In this document: positions 26,133 to 35,198 of the stretch, piece after piece
Layout of the letters: each line of letters begins with the position of its first letter
Numbering within the stretch: position 1 is the first letter of the stretch
Notes under the pieces: model-generated
What the model saw: only the letters and a program-made list of their open reading frames with translations
What the model was told of the DNA's origin: nothing
Database searches by the model: none
Translations under genes and position numbers: made by a program
Source of the DNA: CAZSSH01 sp964609825
GTDB taxonomy: Bacteria; Verrucomicrobiota; Lentisphaeria; Victivallales; Victivallaceae
Reading direction: 5' to 3'
Length of the DNA: 64,000 nt
Assembly: GCA_964609825.1 (NCBI GenBank)
Contig: CAZSSH010000007.1
Span: forward strand, 186,001 to 250,000

Positions 26133-26149
26133 CAAAGGACAGTGCAATC

Positions 26150-27121
26150 ATGACCAAAAAATTAACCACTACCCGACTAGCCGAGATTACCGGCGTATCG
26201 CAAAGCACGGTGTCGCGGGTGCTCAACAATCACCGCGGCGTCAACCCGGTCAAGCGCGAACGGGTGTTGTCGGCGATGTCCGAGTTAAATTATACTGCCA
26301 AAGACCGCAAACGGCCGGTGGGGATCGTGATTTGTCCCTTGCCCGAGCAAAAAAATATGCTCGCTTTGGAATTTTTTGACACCGAAGTCACCGCCATCGG
26401 CGAAACGTTGGACGAAAACCGGATCAAACACCAGATCATCCATCTTGCGGCCGAAGCCAAGTCCCTGACGGTCAATTACAAAGATTTTTCGGGGTTCATT
26501 TTGGTCAACTCTCCCAGTATGGAGCTCATTGGCGAAATCCGCGAGCGCCGCATCCCTTTGGTCATTGCGAGCTCCAAAGCGCCGCTTTTCGGTGTTGCCG
26601 ATTACGATGTGGTGGGGCCCGACGAGCTGGAGAGCGCCTTGGCCGCCTGCCGTTATCTGGCAAGCTTTGAGACTGAGATCGGTCTTATTATCTCCGACTC
26701 CAACCGCAGCCGCGTCGAGTGTTTCCAAATGGCGATGCAATACCTCAAGCGGCCATTGATCAAGGCCGAAAACATTCACTTGGCGCCCTCGACCGAGACG
26801 GCTGATTTTATCGTGATTTTGCACCGGTTGATCCGGCAAAAAAAGATACTGCCGTGGATGGTCATCGATCACTACGAGGCGGCGTTGTCGCTGCACCCGA
26901 TTTTTGAGTTCAGCAACTACAAGGTGCCGCGGGATGTCAAAATTTTGACCTACTCGCACTCGGTGCGGCAAAATAAATTTCCATCGCTGTTTCAGGATCC
27001 GCAGCTGTTGGGGCGCAAGGCCGCGACACGCATGGCGGAAAAAATCAACCATCCCGACGACCCCGCCCATTACGTCAAAATTCCAATGAAATTGGTCAAT
27101 ATTGAAAGGAGCCAATCATGA
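26150..27121 (+). CDS. LacI family transcriptional regulator
   Basis: The product is 323 aa from ATG 26150 (RBS AAAGGA). The frame is open upstream, but a start before 26128 would lie within the promoter. The N-terminal HTH (TTRLAEITGVSQSTVSRVLNN) is a clear LacI type, followed by a periplasmic-binding-like domain that is more divergent than that of the 4728-5768 gene. The stop codon overlaps the pseudopilin ATG (ATGA), so the regulator and the pseudopilin are translationally coupled. This ties the regulator to the downstream glycan genes. Confidence 0.9.
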   Translation: MTKKLTTTRLAEITGVSQSTVSRVLNNHRGVNPVKRERVLSAMSELNYTAKDRKRPVGIVICPLPEQKNMLALEFFDTEVTAIGETLDENRIKHQIIHLAAEAKSLTVNYKDFSGFILVNSPSMELIGEIRERRIPLVIASSKAPLFGVADYDVVGPDELESALAACRYLASFETEIGLIISDSNRSRVECFQMAMQYLKRPLIKAENIHLAPSTETADFIVILHRLIRQKKILPWMVIDHYEAALSLHPIFEFSNYKVPRDVKILTYSHSVRQNKFPSLFQDPQLLGRKAATRMAEKINHPDDPAHYVKIPMKLVNIERSQS

Positions 27122-27768
27122 AACGTCCCCTTTTTTTTACCCTAATCGAGCTTTTGGTGGTGATTGCCATCATTGCCATCCTCGCCTCGATGCTGCTCCC
27201 CGCTCTCAACAAAGCTCGGGTCAAGGCGCGCAGCACGGCGTGTCTCAGTAACCAAAAGCAAATCGGTGTCGTGTTTGCGATGTACATTGACGGTTTTAAC
27301 GGCTATATCCCGCCCTGCGGTACGACCTATGAGGTCTGGGGACAGGCGCTGCTGCGGGCCAAGTTGGCACCCTACGGGAAAGGGGTCAACTCCCAGTGGA
27401 GCGAGGTTTGTGCCGTCCGCAAAGACACCACCCCGACCGGGATTTGGAAGTGCCCAGAGGGGGACAAAACCGTCAATGACTACTGGACGAGCCAGTCGCA
27501 CTACGGGATCAACGGCGAAACCTTTCAAAACGTTTACCGCAAGATCAACTTTACCAAGCGCCCGGGTTCGCTCGGGTTACTCGCCGACACCAACAATTTT
27601 ATGGCCTTTTACCGGACCAACCTTGCGGACGAAAGCTCGGGTAACCCGGCATCAAAACTGCGTTACAAGCATGACGGACGGGTTAACTTTTTGATGTTGG
27701 GCGGGCACTGCACCAATTTTGAAATGCTGCGCGTACCCGACCGCACCATCCAATTTTGGCAACCGTAA
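27118..27768 (+). CDS. Type II secretion-like pseudopilin
   Basis: The product is 216 aa. A 7-residue leader (MKRPLFF) is followed by TLIELLVVIAIIAILASM and the LNKARVKARSTACLSNQKQIG segment typical of this pseudopilin group. The C-terminal motif reads HDGRVNFLMLGGH, so the Asp of the usual DG is replaced by Gly. The residue before the mature Phe is Phe, not Gly. The start overlaps the lacI stop and uses the RBS AAAGGAG inside that gene. CBM-like and GH-A genes follow at once. Confidence 0.9.
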   Translation: MKRPLFFTLIELLVVIAIIAILASMLLPALNKARVKARSTACLSNQKQIGVVFAMYIDGFNGYIPPCGTTYEVWGQALLRAKLAPYGKGVNSQWSEVCAVRKDTTPTGIWKCPEGDKTVNDYWTSQSHYGINGETFQNVYRKINFTKRPGSLGLLADTNNFMAFYRTNLADESSGNPASKLRYKHDGRVNFLMLGGHCTNFEMLRVPDRTIQFWQP

Positions 27769-27792
27769 TTTTTTGCAAACAGGAGAGAAAAA

Positions 27793-28341
27793 ATGAAAAA
27801 AGAGTGTATGTTATTAGCAAGTTTGTTATTTGCTGCCACCGCCTCCGCCGCGGTGTGGGAAGATTTTGAGACGACTTCGCCGTGGGGCTCCTGGGCCGAC
27901 GCCAAATCGCCCAAACCGGCGGTGACCATTGAGGACGAGTCGGGGAGCGGCAGCGGAGTAAAGTGCATGCAGCTGGTATTTCCCGGCGCCGAATCGTTTT
28001 GCGGCGTCAGCAAAGGGGGGGTGCATATCCCGGCGACGGCGGCAACCTTGGAATTTTGGGTTAAGCCAATCGAGGGAAAAATCCCCCACACGGTGATTTT
28101 GCAGATGATCAATGAGGACAAAACGCGCGACATCTTTCGCGCCAATTTTGATGCGGGCAAAAGCGGAGAGTGGAAAAAAGTGGTGATACCGTTGACCAAT
28201 TTTAAGTATGTCTACAGTCAGGGCAAGGCCAACATCCCGGCGGAGTTGGACCGGCAAAAACCGTTTGAGCTTGCTTTTTTGCTTGACGCCAAGCAGCCCA
28301 AAACGGTGTTCCGCATTGATGATTTAAGTTGGGGCGAGTAA
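27793..28341 (+). CDS. Small secreted CBM-like beta-sandwich protein
   Basis: The product is 182 aa. Residues 1-19 are a signal peptide (LLFAATASA). The mature chain is one beta-sandwich with WEDFETTSPWGSWADAK, GVKCMQLVFPGAESF, LEFWVKPIEG, GEWKKVVIPL and a final FRIDDLSWGE, a CBM-like or CIA30-like fold. It is homologous along its length to residues 20-180 of the next protein (FDDFEAPALSGWGTWCDAK; FLLDNVKWGK), so it is a free-standing copy of that module. It probably binds the polysaccharide attacked by the neighbour. The RBS is AGGAGAG. Confidence 0.85.
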   Translation: MKKECMLLASLLFAATASAAVWEDFETTSPWGSWADAKSPKPAVTIEDESGSGSGVKCMQLVFPGAESFCGVSKGGVHIPATAATLEFWVKPIEGKIPHTVILQMINEDKTRDIFRANFDAGKSGEWKKVVIPLTNFKYVYSQGKANIPAELDRQKPFELAFLLDAKQPKTVFRIDDLSWGE

Positions 28342-28350
28342 GGAAACAGT

Positions 28351-31300
28351 ATGGCAAAATTTGCTCTGGTTTTGGCGGTGGCCGTATTTGTCGCGGCGCT
28401 TGGTGCTTTTGACGATTTTGAGGCGCCGGCGCTCTCCGGCTGGGGAACGTGGTGCGACGCCAAATCCGTCAAACCGCAGTTGACTTTGGTCAATGACGCC
28501 GCCGTCGGGACGCAATCGATGAAGGTTGTATTTTCGGGCACCGAGAGCTTTGGCGGCATCAATCACGGTCGATTGGTCATCCCTCCGGACGCCGATGCTT
28601 TGGCATTTTATTTGAAGCCGGTTGCTGGCAATTATCCCTCCACGCTTTTGCTCGAGACTGAGACCGACGGCCCCGGCGGCCGCCCGACTTTTAAGGCGGA
28701 CATCCCGGCAGCTAAGATGGGGGAGTGGACCAAAATCACATTGCCCTTAACGTCGTTTGCTTACGCTTTTACCAAAAACGGTCCGCAAAAAAGTCAGGAG
28801 CTTGACCGCACACAATCCTTTAACCTCGTGTTGATCGCTTACCGTCAGCCGGGGGGGACGTTTCTCCTTGACAATGTAAAATGGGGGAAAACAAATCCTG
28901 CCCCGGCGGTGGCCAAAGTCGATCAGACGGGCAAAAATCTCCTCCGTTTTGACACTTCTTTTGAGAGCGGTCCGGCCGGGTGGATGTATTACCGCTCGGA
29001 TGCGCCGTTGACCGGTTTTTCGGGCGACGGGGCAAGCGGCAAGCGCTGTTTGGAGCTGTCATCCCGCGAAGGCAACAACTGGGTGCGCTCCGGCGACTTG
29101 TTTGATATCGTCAGGGCGGGGCAACCCTATGTCATCAGCTTTTACGCCAGGGCGGTCAAGGGGCAAAATGTCCGGTTGTCGCTTCTCAATATCCACTGGC
29201 GTTATCTGGCCGGACAAACTTTTAACCTGACCAACGAGTGGCGGCGCTGTACTTTGGCCGTGCCGCCGCAGACCAAGGATGAAATCGTCTATCTGGCGGC
29301 GATGAGCGACGAGAGTGATTACCAAATCCGGTTGGACAATTTCATGCTGGAGGCCGGGACCGTCGCCGGTGATTACCGGCCGTCGGAGCCGATTTTTTGG
29401 CGCGCCTCGACCGGGCAGCCGGGGGAAGTCGTGCGGCTCGGCGAACCGCTCCAATATCAGCTTGATGTATTCAATGCCGCATTGCCGGTCGGCAATCTGG
29501 TATTGCAAGCCAGATTGGGCGACCAAAAGATTTACGAGCAGCCGCTTCAATTACCGCCGACAAATTCGGACGGTATCGCCATGCCGGTTGATTTTGCTCA
29601 AAATTGCGGCTATTACCCGGTCCGTTTTACCTTGCTCGCCGACGGTAACGTCGTCAAGGAGGAGATTTTTCCGTTTGCCGTGGTCCCCGTCGTGACCGTC
29701 AATGATCCGTTTTTCGGAGTTTCGGCCAATTATGTGCCGCATCAGGCCGTGGAGCGCGCCGGAGCCGCGTGGACGCGCGGCAACAGTCCGGCGTGGCAGG
29801 CCGCCGCGGTCGCCATGGATCAAGTCAATCTCAAAAAACCAACTCAGGGACGCTTAAAGCAGCTTTATACCATAACCGACTTGACCCAGCCCCCGGCGTG
29901 GGTCAAAAAGGACGGGTTGCTGCCCGCCGATGCCAATGATTTGCAGCCCTATCTTGCCGTTTTGGCGCGCGAATACGGCGAAAGTGCCGGTGCTTTTGAG
30001 CTTCAAAATGAGCCCGATTTAACCATGGTACGCGACGGCGTCACTTTGGCGGCGGCCGCCAAATTTTTGGCCGGGGCGCTGCAAATAACGCAAAGTGAGC
30101 TCAAGACGACCGGGAAACCCTTGGCTCTCAATATCTCCGGCGTCGGCAAACCCTTTGCCGAAGCGGTGTTTGCTCAAAATCCCGGGAGCTTTGACGTCTT
30201 GGCGGTGCATCCTTATACTTACCCCCGTTATCTCGGGCCCAAGGCGGGCTATTGCTCCAGCCCGGAAGACGGCAAGCTGCGCGACAATTTGCTCGATTAT
30301 GTCGCCATGATTGAGCGCTATCAGCATCACCAGCAACTTTGGATCGGCGAATTGGGCTTCGGCCTCGACATCCATGAGCCGTTTGACGGCAAGGCGGCGG
30401 AAACGTTTGCCGCGTATGTGGCGCGCTCACTCCTGCTGGCCCGGACGGTTCCCCAAGTCAAGCATGTGATCTGGTTTAACGCCCTCGGCGACTTGGAGCG
30501 CGATTTGTACGAGTACGGGCTCTGGCGCAACCAAAACGGCATCAAGCCATTGCCCGCCGTCGCCGCCTTTGCGACCGTGGCGGCGATGCTGAACGGGGCG
30601 GATCATGTCGAGCTGATTTTGGATCAGGAGGTTAAAATCGTCCGCTGGCAGACTCCGGGCAAGGTTGGTTACGCGGTCTGGTGCGTCAAGCCCAAGACCG
30701 CATTGATCAAGCATCCGCTTGCCGATGTGCTTGTCGTTGACGGTTACGGCAAACCTTGCGGCAATGAGCTGACCATCGGCGTTATGCCGCAATATGTGAC
30801 TGGCGAAGCATCCGGCCAAGCCCTCATTGAGCGGCAATTGCTGACCTTTGTCGGGCAAAGCGAGCCTTACCGTGTCCAATCCAGGCTGGTGGCGGATGAC
30901 CGGTTGGAGCTGGCGATTTTTAATCAGACACCGGATGATTTTAACGGCGTCATCCGGTTGGGCGGTCAAAGCATCAAAGCCGGGTTGCCGTCGCAAAAGA
31001 CAACGGCGCTTGCCGTCGGTTTGACGCCCAAAATCGCCGACGGCGGCGAGGAGCGCGTCCTTACGATCGGCGAAAACGCTCAAATCTTGTCATTTTCCGC
31101 GATGCTGCAGGTCCCATATGTCAAAAATTTTGACTGGCAAAATGCCGACAGGGTAAATTTGCCGGTTGCTGTTACCTTGGACCGGCGCGAGGACATCCAG
31201 CCGCCCGACCCGACAGTTAACTGGACCGGCCCCGCCGACCTCTCGGCCAAAGTGGTGCTGACATGGGATGACGCCGCGTTTTATTTGATTGCCGCCGTCG

Positions 31301-31728
31301 CCGACGACAAATCCGAGCCCGCTGTCGGCAAGGAGCCATTGTGGCACGGCGATTGTCTGCAAATCGCCTTTGACGGCGGCAATGATGCCGTCAAAGGTCA
31401 AGCTTATGACCAAAATGATTACGAGTTCGGCTTTGCTTTGGGCCACCCGGCCTGGTGCTATCAGCGCCCCGGCAACGACAAAACGCATGCGATTGACGAC
31501 AAAATATTGGTCAAAATCACCCGTGAAGGCGATTTCACCGTGTATCGCGCGGCCATCCCGTGGAGTGAAATCAGTGCCGTCACACCAGTAGCCGGGCGCA
31601 TCGCCGGGTTTAATCTGGCGGTGACGGACCGCGACGACAAGGTGTGCAATTATCACTTGGAGTGGTCGGGCGGACTCTCGCCCTACAAGGACCCGTCGCG
31701 GTTTCACAAAATAAAATTGGCAAAGTAA
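28351..31728 (+). CDS. Giant secreted clan GH-A glycosidase with CBM-like modules and C-terminal CBM9-like domain
   Basis: The product is 1125 aa. Residues 1-19 are a signal peptide. Domains in order: CBM-like sandwich (20-180, paralogous to the preceding protein), a second CBM4-like module (about 193-345), a linker sandwich (350-445), and a GH-A barrel-like region (about 447-800) with LQNEPD (acid/base E554) and WIGELGFG (nucleophile E667). Then comes a beta-rich region and a C-terminal CBM9/DOMON-like domain (about 965-1125). The order of the central modules mirrors the 1-2939 enzyme, including the HPYTYPRYLGP and HPYANARYVSD segments. It lies 9 bp after the small CBM gene. The exact GH family and the substrate are not determinable by eye. 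Confidence 0.87.
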   Translation: MAKFALVLAVAVFVAALGAFDDFEAPALSGWGTWCDAKSVKPQLTLVNDAAVGTQSMKVVFSGTESFGGINHGRLVIPPDADALAFYLKPVAGNYPSTLLLETETDGPGGRPTFKADIPAAKMGEWTKITLPLTSFAYAFTKNGPQKSQELDRTQSFNLVLIAYRQPGGTFLLDNVKWGKTNPAPAVAKVDQTGKNLLRFDTSFESGPAGWMYYRSDAPLTGFSGDGASGKRCLELSSREGNNWVRSGDLFDIVRAGQPYVISFYARAVKGQNVRLSLLNIHWRYLAGQTFNLTNEWRRCTLAVPPQTKDEIVYLAAMSDESDYQIRLDNFMLEAGTVAGDYRPSEPIFWRASTGQPGEVVRLGEPLQYQLDVFNAALPVGNLVLQARLGDQKIYEQPLQLPPTNSDGIAMPVDFAQNCGYYPVRFTLLADGNVVKEEIFPFAVVPVVTVNDPFFGVSANYVPHQAVERAGAAWTRGNSPAWQAAAVAMDQVNLKKPTQGRLKQLYTITDLTQPPAWVKKDGLLPADANDLQPYLAVLAREYGESAGAFELQNEPDLTMVRDGVTLAAAAKFLAGALQITQSELKTTGKPLALNISGVGKPFAEAVFAQNPGSFDVLAVHPYTYPRYLGPKAGYCSSPEDGKLRDNLLDYVAMIERYQHHQQLWIGELGFGLDIHEPFDGKAAETFAAYVARSLLLARTVPQVKHVIWFNALGDLERDLYEYGLWRNQNGIKPLPAVAAFATVAAMLNGADHVELILDQEVKIVRWQTPGKVGYAVWCVKPKTALIKHPLADVLVVDGYGKPCGNELTIGVMPQYVTGEASGQALIERQLLTFVGQSEPYRVQSRLVADDRLELAIFNQTPDDFNGVIRLGGQSIKAGLPSQKTTALAVGLTPKIADGGEERVLTIGENAQILSFSAMLQVPYVKNFDWQNADRVNLPVAVTLDRREDIQPPDPTVNWTGPADLSAKVVLTWDDAAFYLIAAVADDKSEPAVGKEPLWHGDCLQIAFDGGNDAVKGQAYDQNDYEFGFALGHPAWCYQRPGNDKTHAIDDKILVKITREGDFTVYRAAIPWSEISAVTPVAGRIAGFNLAVTDRDDKVCNYHLEWSGGLSPYKDPSRFHKIKLAK

Positions 31729-31749
31729 TGTATATTTGTCGCATGGCAT

Positions 31750-31794
31750 TTGAAATCACGCTCTTATGATGATATTTTATAGGATTATTATCAT
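31750..31794 (+). promoter_or_regulatory. Predicted promoter of the GDSL-EamA pair with overlapping inverted repeat
   Basis: There is TTGAAA (31750-31755), a 17-bp spacer and TATTTT (31773-31778). ATGATGATA (31766-31774) and TATTATCAT (31786-31794) form an inverted repeat with one mismatch around the -10, a possible operator. Confidence 0.5.
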
Positions 31795-31806
31795 TAAGAG
31801 GTGATT

Positions 31807-32988
31807 ATGCGCAAGTTTGAATATGCCGGTAAATCTTGGGCCGTCCCGGCGGTTGCCCTGACTGAAATCAACGAGGAAGCGTACGACTTCCTGCCTGTCT
31901 ACGAAATCAAAGGCGGGTGGAATGACGGCGTCGCCTTGAAACAATTGGCCGCCACCGGGTGCTCGCTCGCCGACGCGCTGCAAGTATCGAGCGTCAAAGT
32001 CAAGACTTTGGACGGCAGATTGTTGCAGCGCAAGGTCGATTACGACGTTACCGACAAATGGGGCGTCATCGGCCGTGTGGTCGGCGGCGCAATCGGTGAA
32101 ACAACGCCGGTCAAAATTTCCTACGCATACTTGCCGCTGCGCCTCGACTCGTTAATTGAGGCCGTTGACGGCAAATTGGAGTACCGCATCGGCGATTATT
32201 ACAGCTTTTGTCCGCAGTTGCCTGCCCTCAAAGCGGGCGAAAAGCGCTTGGTCAATGTCTACAATGACGCTCTGGGCTTTGAAGTTTTGCCGGTCAAACA
32301 AAGTACCCTCGAGTACGTTTCCGCCGCCGGTGAGCAGCAATTCATCCCGCAGACAATGGCCAAGCTCAAGAGCGGTCAATCGTTGAAAATCCTCGCCTGG
32401 GGCGACAGCGTCACCGAGGGCGTATATTTGACTGACAAGAGCGACCGCTGGCAGATCCAGTTTGTCGAAAAATTACAGCAGCGTTATCCCGGGGCCAAAA
32501 TAGAGCTGGTCTCCAACGGCTGGGGCGGCAAAACCGTCGGCGCGTTTTTGGCCGAGCCGCCGGGCTCGATTCACAACTTTGCTGAAACCGTGCTCGCGGT
32601 CAAGCCGGATTTGATTATTTCCGAGTTTGTCAACGACGCCGGATTGCCGCCCAAGGATTGGCCGGTCAACTTCGGCACCGTCTTAAAAGAATTTCGCAAG
32701 CACAACATCGAGTGGATTATCCTTAGCCCCCACTATGTCCGGCCCGACTGGATGGGGTTAACCAAACAATCGGGCGACGAGATTTCCGACGACCCCCGGC
32801 CTTATGTCAAATTTCTGCGCCAATTTGCGCACGATGAGCACATCGCCTTGGCCGACGCGGCGCGGTATTACGGACAGTTGTGGAAGCTTGGCATTCCTTA
32901 CAATACCTTGATGACCAACAATATCAATCACCCGGACCGGGCGGGGATGGCGATTTTTGCCAAGGCCCTGATGGCGATTTTTGAGTAA
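31807..32988 (+). CDS. SGNH/GDSL hydrolase with a novel-looking N-terminal domain
   Basis: The product is 393 aa from ATG 31807 (RBS AGAGGTG; an in-frame GTG lies 2 codons earlier, inside that site). The C-terminal half is SGNH: ILAWGDSVTEG with nucleophile Ser201, NGWGGKT (block II Gly), EFVND (block III Asn) and NHPDRAG (Asp/His region). The first ~195 residues are a separate domain with VDYDVTDKWGVIG that I do not recognise. There is no signal peptide. It probably removes acyl groups from a sugar or oligosaccharide. It has its own promoter and is followed at 1 bp by the transporter gene. Confidence 0.82.
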   Translation: MRKFEYAGKSWAVPAVALTEINEEAYDFLPVYEIKGGWNDGVALKQLAATGCSLADALQVSSVKVKTLDGRLLQRKVDYDVTDKWGVIGRVVGGAIGETTPVKISYAYLPLRLDSLIEAVDGKLEYRIGDYYSFCPQLPALKAGEKRLVNVYNDALGFEVLPVKQSTLEYVSAAGEQQFIPQTMAKLKSGQSLKILAWGDSVTEGVYLTDKSDRWQIQFVEKLQQRYPGAKIELVSNGWGGKTVGAFLAEPPGSIHNFAETVLAVKPDLIISEFVNDAGLPPKDWPVNFGTVLKEFRKHNIEWIILSPHYVRPDWMGLTKQSGDEISDDPRPYVKFLRQFAHDEHIALADAARYYGQLWKLGIPYNTLMTNNINHPDRAGMAIFAKALMAIFE

Positions 32989-32989
32989 T

Positions 32990-33877
32990 ATGTTTTGGGG
33001 AATGTTATTCGGGTTGACCGGGGCTTCGCTGCAGGCATTGTCTTACTTGTTTTCGCGTCACTATCTTACCAGGCATGGTACGCCGATCAAAATGATGCTG
33101 GCGAGCCAGTTGATGCTCGGGATCGTGTCGGCCTTGCCTCTGCCGTTTCTCGATTTTAACTTTTGGCAACTCAAATTGCTCGGGCCGCTGTTGTTGGTCA
33201 CGCTCGCGTTTGTCGTCGGTCAGGTCTTTTTTTTGCGGGCGCTGACCCTCATTGAGTCATCGCGCATGTCGTCGATCATCGGGCTCAAGTTGATTTTTGT
33301 TCCGTTGTTTCTCTACCTCTTTTTGGGCTATGTGTTTAATTTGGGACAGATCACGGCCTTGGTGTTGGCGGTTGCGGCGACACTCTTGATGAATTACCAT
33401 ACCGGCGGGCGTTTTCACTGGAGCGGGATGGGTTGCTCGGTGATCGCGGTGATCTTTTTTGCCTGGAGCGACATCGGGATCAAGCTCTTGATCAAAGAGA
33501 TCGACCCCGACCATTTTGTTCGCGCCGGGTTGATCGGGATTTTGATGAATAACGTCACCGTGGTCGTGTTGCTCTTGCCCGCATACTTCAAGTACCGGCT
33601 TAATCGCAACGATTTTGCGATGACCGCCGGTTTTACCGGTTGCTGGGGGTTGGGGCTCTTTTGTTTGTTTGTGAGCTTCGGCTTTGTCGGCCCGGTGTTC
33701 GGCAACGTGCTGCAGTCGGTGCGGGGGCCGGTCGGCTTGGTGCTGGGCATCGCCGCCGCGCGTTTCGGCATGCAGCATTTGGAGCTCCGCAACCCGGCAA
33801 TTGTCTGGGTGCAACGGGGGATTGCGGCGCTGCTCATGTTTTTGGCGGTGGTGCTTTACGCAATGTTTGCCAAATAA
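32990..33877 (+). CDS. EamA/DMT-family transporter
   Basis: The product is 295 aa from ATG 32990, 1 bp after the GDSL stop. It has about ten predicted helices in two repeats, of the drug/metabolite transporter type. FFLRALTLIESSRMSSIIGLK and FVSFGFVGPVFGNVLQSVRGPVGLVLG match the EamA repeat ends. It may move a sugar or metabolite across the inner membrane; the direction and substrate are unknown. It converges with the SASA esterase gene, with stops 3 bp apart. Confidence 0.85.
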   Translation: MFWGMLFGLTGASLQALSYLFSRHYLTRHGTPIKMMLASQLMLGIVSALPLPFLDFNFWQLKLLGPLLLVTLAFVVGQVFFLRALTLIESSRMSSIIGLKLIFVPLFLYLFLGYVFNLGQITALVLAVAATLLMNYHTGGRFHWSGMGCSVIAVIFFAWSDIGIKLLIKEIDPDHFVRAGLIGILMNNVTVVVLLLPAYFKYRLNRNDFAMTAGFTGCWGLGLFCLFVSFGFVGPVFGNVLQSVRGPVGLVLGIAAARFGMQHLELRNPAIVWVQRGIAALLMFLAVVLYAMFAK

Positions 33878-33880
33878 GAC

Positions 33881-34663
33881 TTACTTGGCGATCGACTGAT
33901 ACGCCTCAAAATAACGTTTGCCAAACTCGCGCTGGCTCGCGGCGTCAAAGTGAATTTTGTCGGGGTTGGCGGTGAAGCCGTCCGATTTTGCAAAGGCGGA
34001 GGGCGGCATTGTTTTCACCACCGCCTGTTGGGCGGCATCGACTTTGGCTTTGCTCTCGCTCCATTTCTCGCCTGGAAACTGGCTCAGCTGGCCGACCACG
34101 ATCGGGATGTTTGGCCCGAATTCGCTGCGGAAACGGCCGAAGAGCTCGGTCAGATTTTTTTGATACAAATCACAAAGCCCTTTGCCCGAGTCGGCTTCGC
34201 CCTGATGCCACAAAATCACTTTTAAGGTGCCTGACTCCAAGGCTTTGCGGGTGCGGGCAATTGCGTCGTCATAGGGGTTGCTTTTGGTCTGCTCCCAGGT
34301 TTTTCCGGGCTGCCATGTCGAAATCGGCGAGCCGCCGCACGCGGCCGGGATCAAGCCGACAGTGATGGTGGGGTCGCTCGCGGCCAAAAGTTTGCCGAAA
34401 GTAAGACCGGGGCCCACCCCGGCCGAGGATTTGTCAAAATGCACCGGGTCCTTGGCCGGAACCCATTGCCCGGCGGCGTTAAGCATCAATACCCGCTCGG
34501 AAGAGACTTGATCCTCCGGGGTGACAAAGCCGCGCCCGGCCATGTTGGATTGGCCGGTCAATAAGACCAGATAAAATTTGTCCTTGGCGGGGAGCTTGAC
34601 TTCGTCGGTTGCCCAAACCAATACGGCAGCGAGCACCAGCAAACAAGAGAGCAACGATTTCAT
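33881..34663 (-). CDS. Secreted SASA/CE6-like acetylesterase
   Basis: The product is 260 aa. A signal peptide covers residues 1-19 (LLVLAAVLVWA). LLTGQSNMAGRG carries the nucleophile Ser, ILWHQGEADS the block III region and PDKIHFD the catalytic Asp/His. The fold is SASA (PF03629), as in carbohydrate esterase family 6, which deacetylates xylan or pectin-type glycans. It is the last gene of the operon with the pectate-lyase-like protein, consistent with deacetylation of the same polymer. Distinct from the 644-aa esterase at 9378-11312. Confidence 0.88.
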   Translation of the reverse strand: MKSLLSCLLVLAAVLVWATDEVKLPAKDKFYLVLLTGQSNMAGRGFVTPEDQVSSERVLMLNAAGQWVPAKDPVHFDKSSAGVGPGLTFGKLLAASDPTITVGLIPAACGGSPISTWQPGKTWEQTKSNPYDDAIARTRKALESGTLKVILWHQGEADSGKGLCDLYQKNLTELFGRFRSEFGPNIPIVVGQLSQFPGEKWSESKAKVDAAQQAVVKTMPPSAFAKSDGFTANPDKIHFDAASQREFGKRYFEAYQSIAK

Positions 34664-34673
34664 GAGAGTTCCT

Positions 34674-35198
34674 TTATTTGGCGCTTACATCCAAGCGCGG
34701 GTTGAGAAACACGCTTTCGCCCGCAGACTTACCGAGGTGAAACGAGACGCCGACGGTGGCCGCACCCTCGGGGATGGCATCAAGCTGGCGGCTGGCGCTC
34801 TGGTCCACCCAGTCGCTGCTCCCGGTCAACGGCTTGGCGTCATAAAACCAGATGCGCTTGCCGGCGGCGTCATAAAACTCAATGGTGGCCATGGCTTTGC
34901 CGGTGACATCGGCGACTTTTTGGCGGTAGGTCAAAGTGAGCGTCAATTTTTGGCCCGGCTCCAACGCCGGCAGCTTTGCCACCGGGATGGCGGCCGTTTG
35001 CAAACAAGTGAGCCAGCCGGTGTCTTTGACCGCTTTAAGAGTGATTTGCTGCTGCGGGTCCTCGACCGAAAACGGGCCCACGGCCACAGTAGAGTCCATA
35101 TACCGGCCGCGAAACGACCAGTCGGTACCCAGCGGGTAATCTTTGGCCGCGGCGGCGGCAGTGAGGGTGAGAAGCGCGGTAAAAAGCAGTTGTTTCAT
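34674..35198 (-). CDS. Small secreted beta-sandwich protein
   Basis: The product is 174 aa. The signal peptide (residues 1-18, LLTLTAAAAA) is followed by one beta-rich domain with LPALEPGQKLTLTLTYRQK, ATIEFYDAAGKRIWFYD and a final SVFLNPRLDVS, which resembles a CBM-like jelly roll. It begins inside the end of the pectate-lyase-like gene through an ATGA overlap, so they are translated together. It probably binds the same glycan. I do not recognise a specific family. Confidence 0.75.
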   Translation of the reverse strand: MKQLLFTALLTLTAAAAAKDYPLGTDWSFRGRYMDSTVAVGPFSVEDPQQQITLKAVKDTGWLTCLQTAAIPVAKLPALEPGQKLTLTLTYRQKVADVTGKAMATIEFYDAAGKRIWFYDAKPLTGSSDWVDQSASRQLDAIPEGAATVGVSFHLGKSAGESVFLNPRLDVSAK

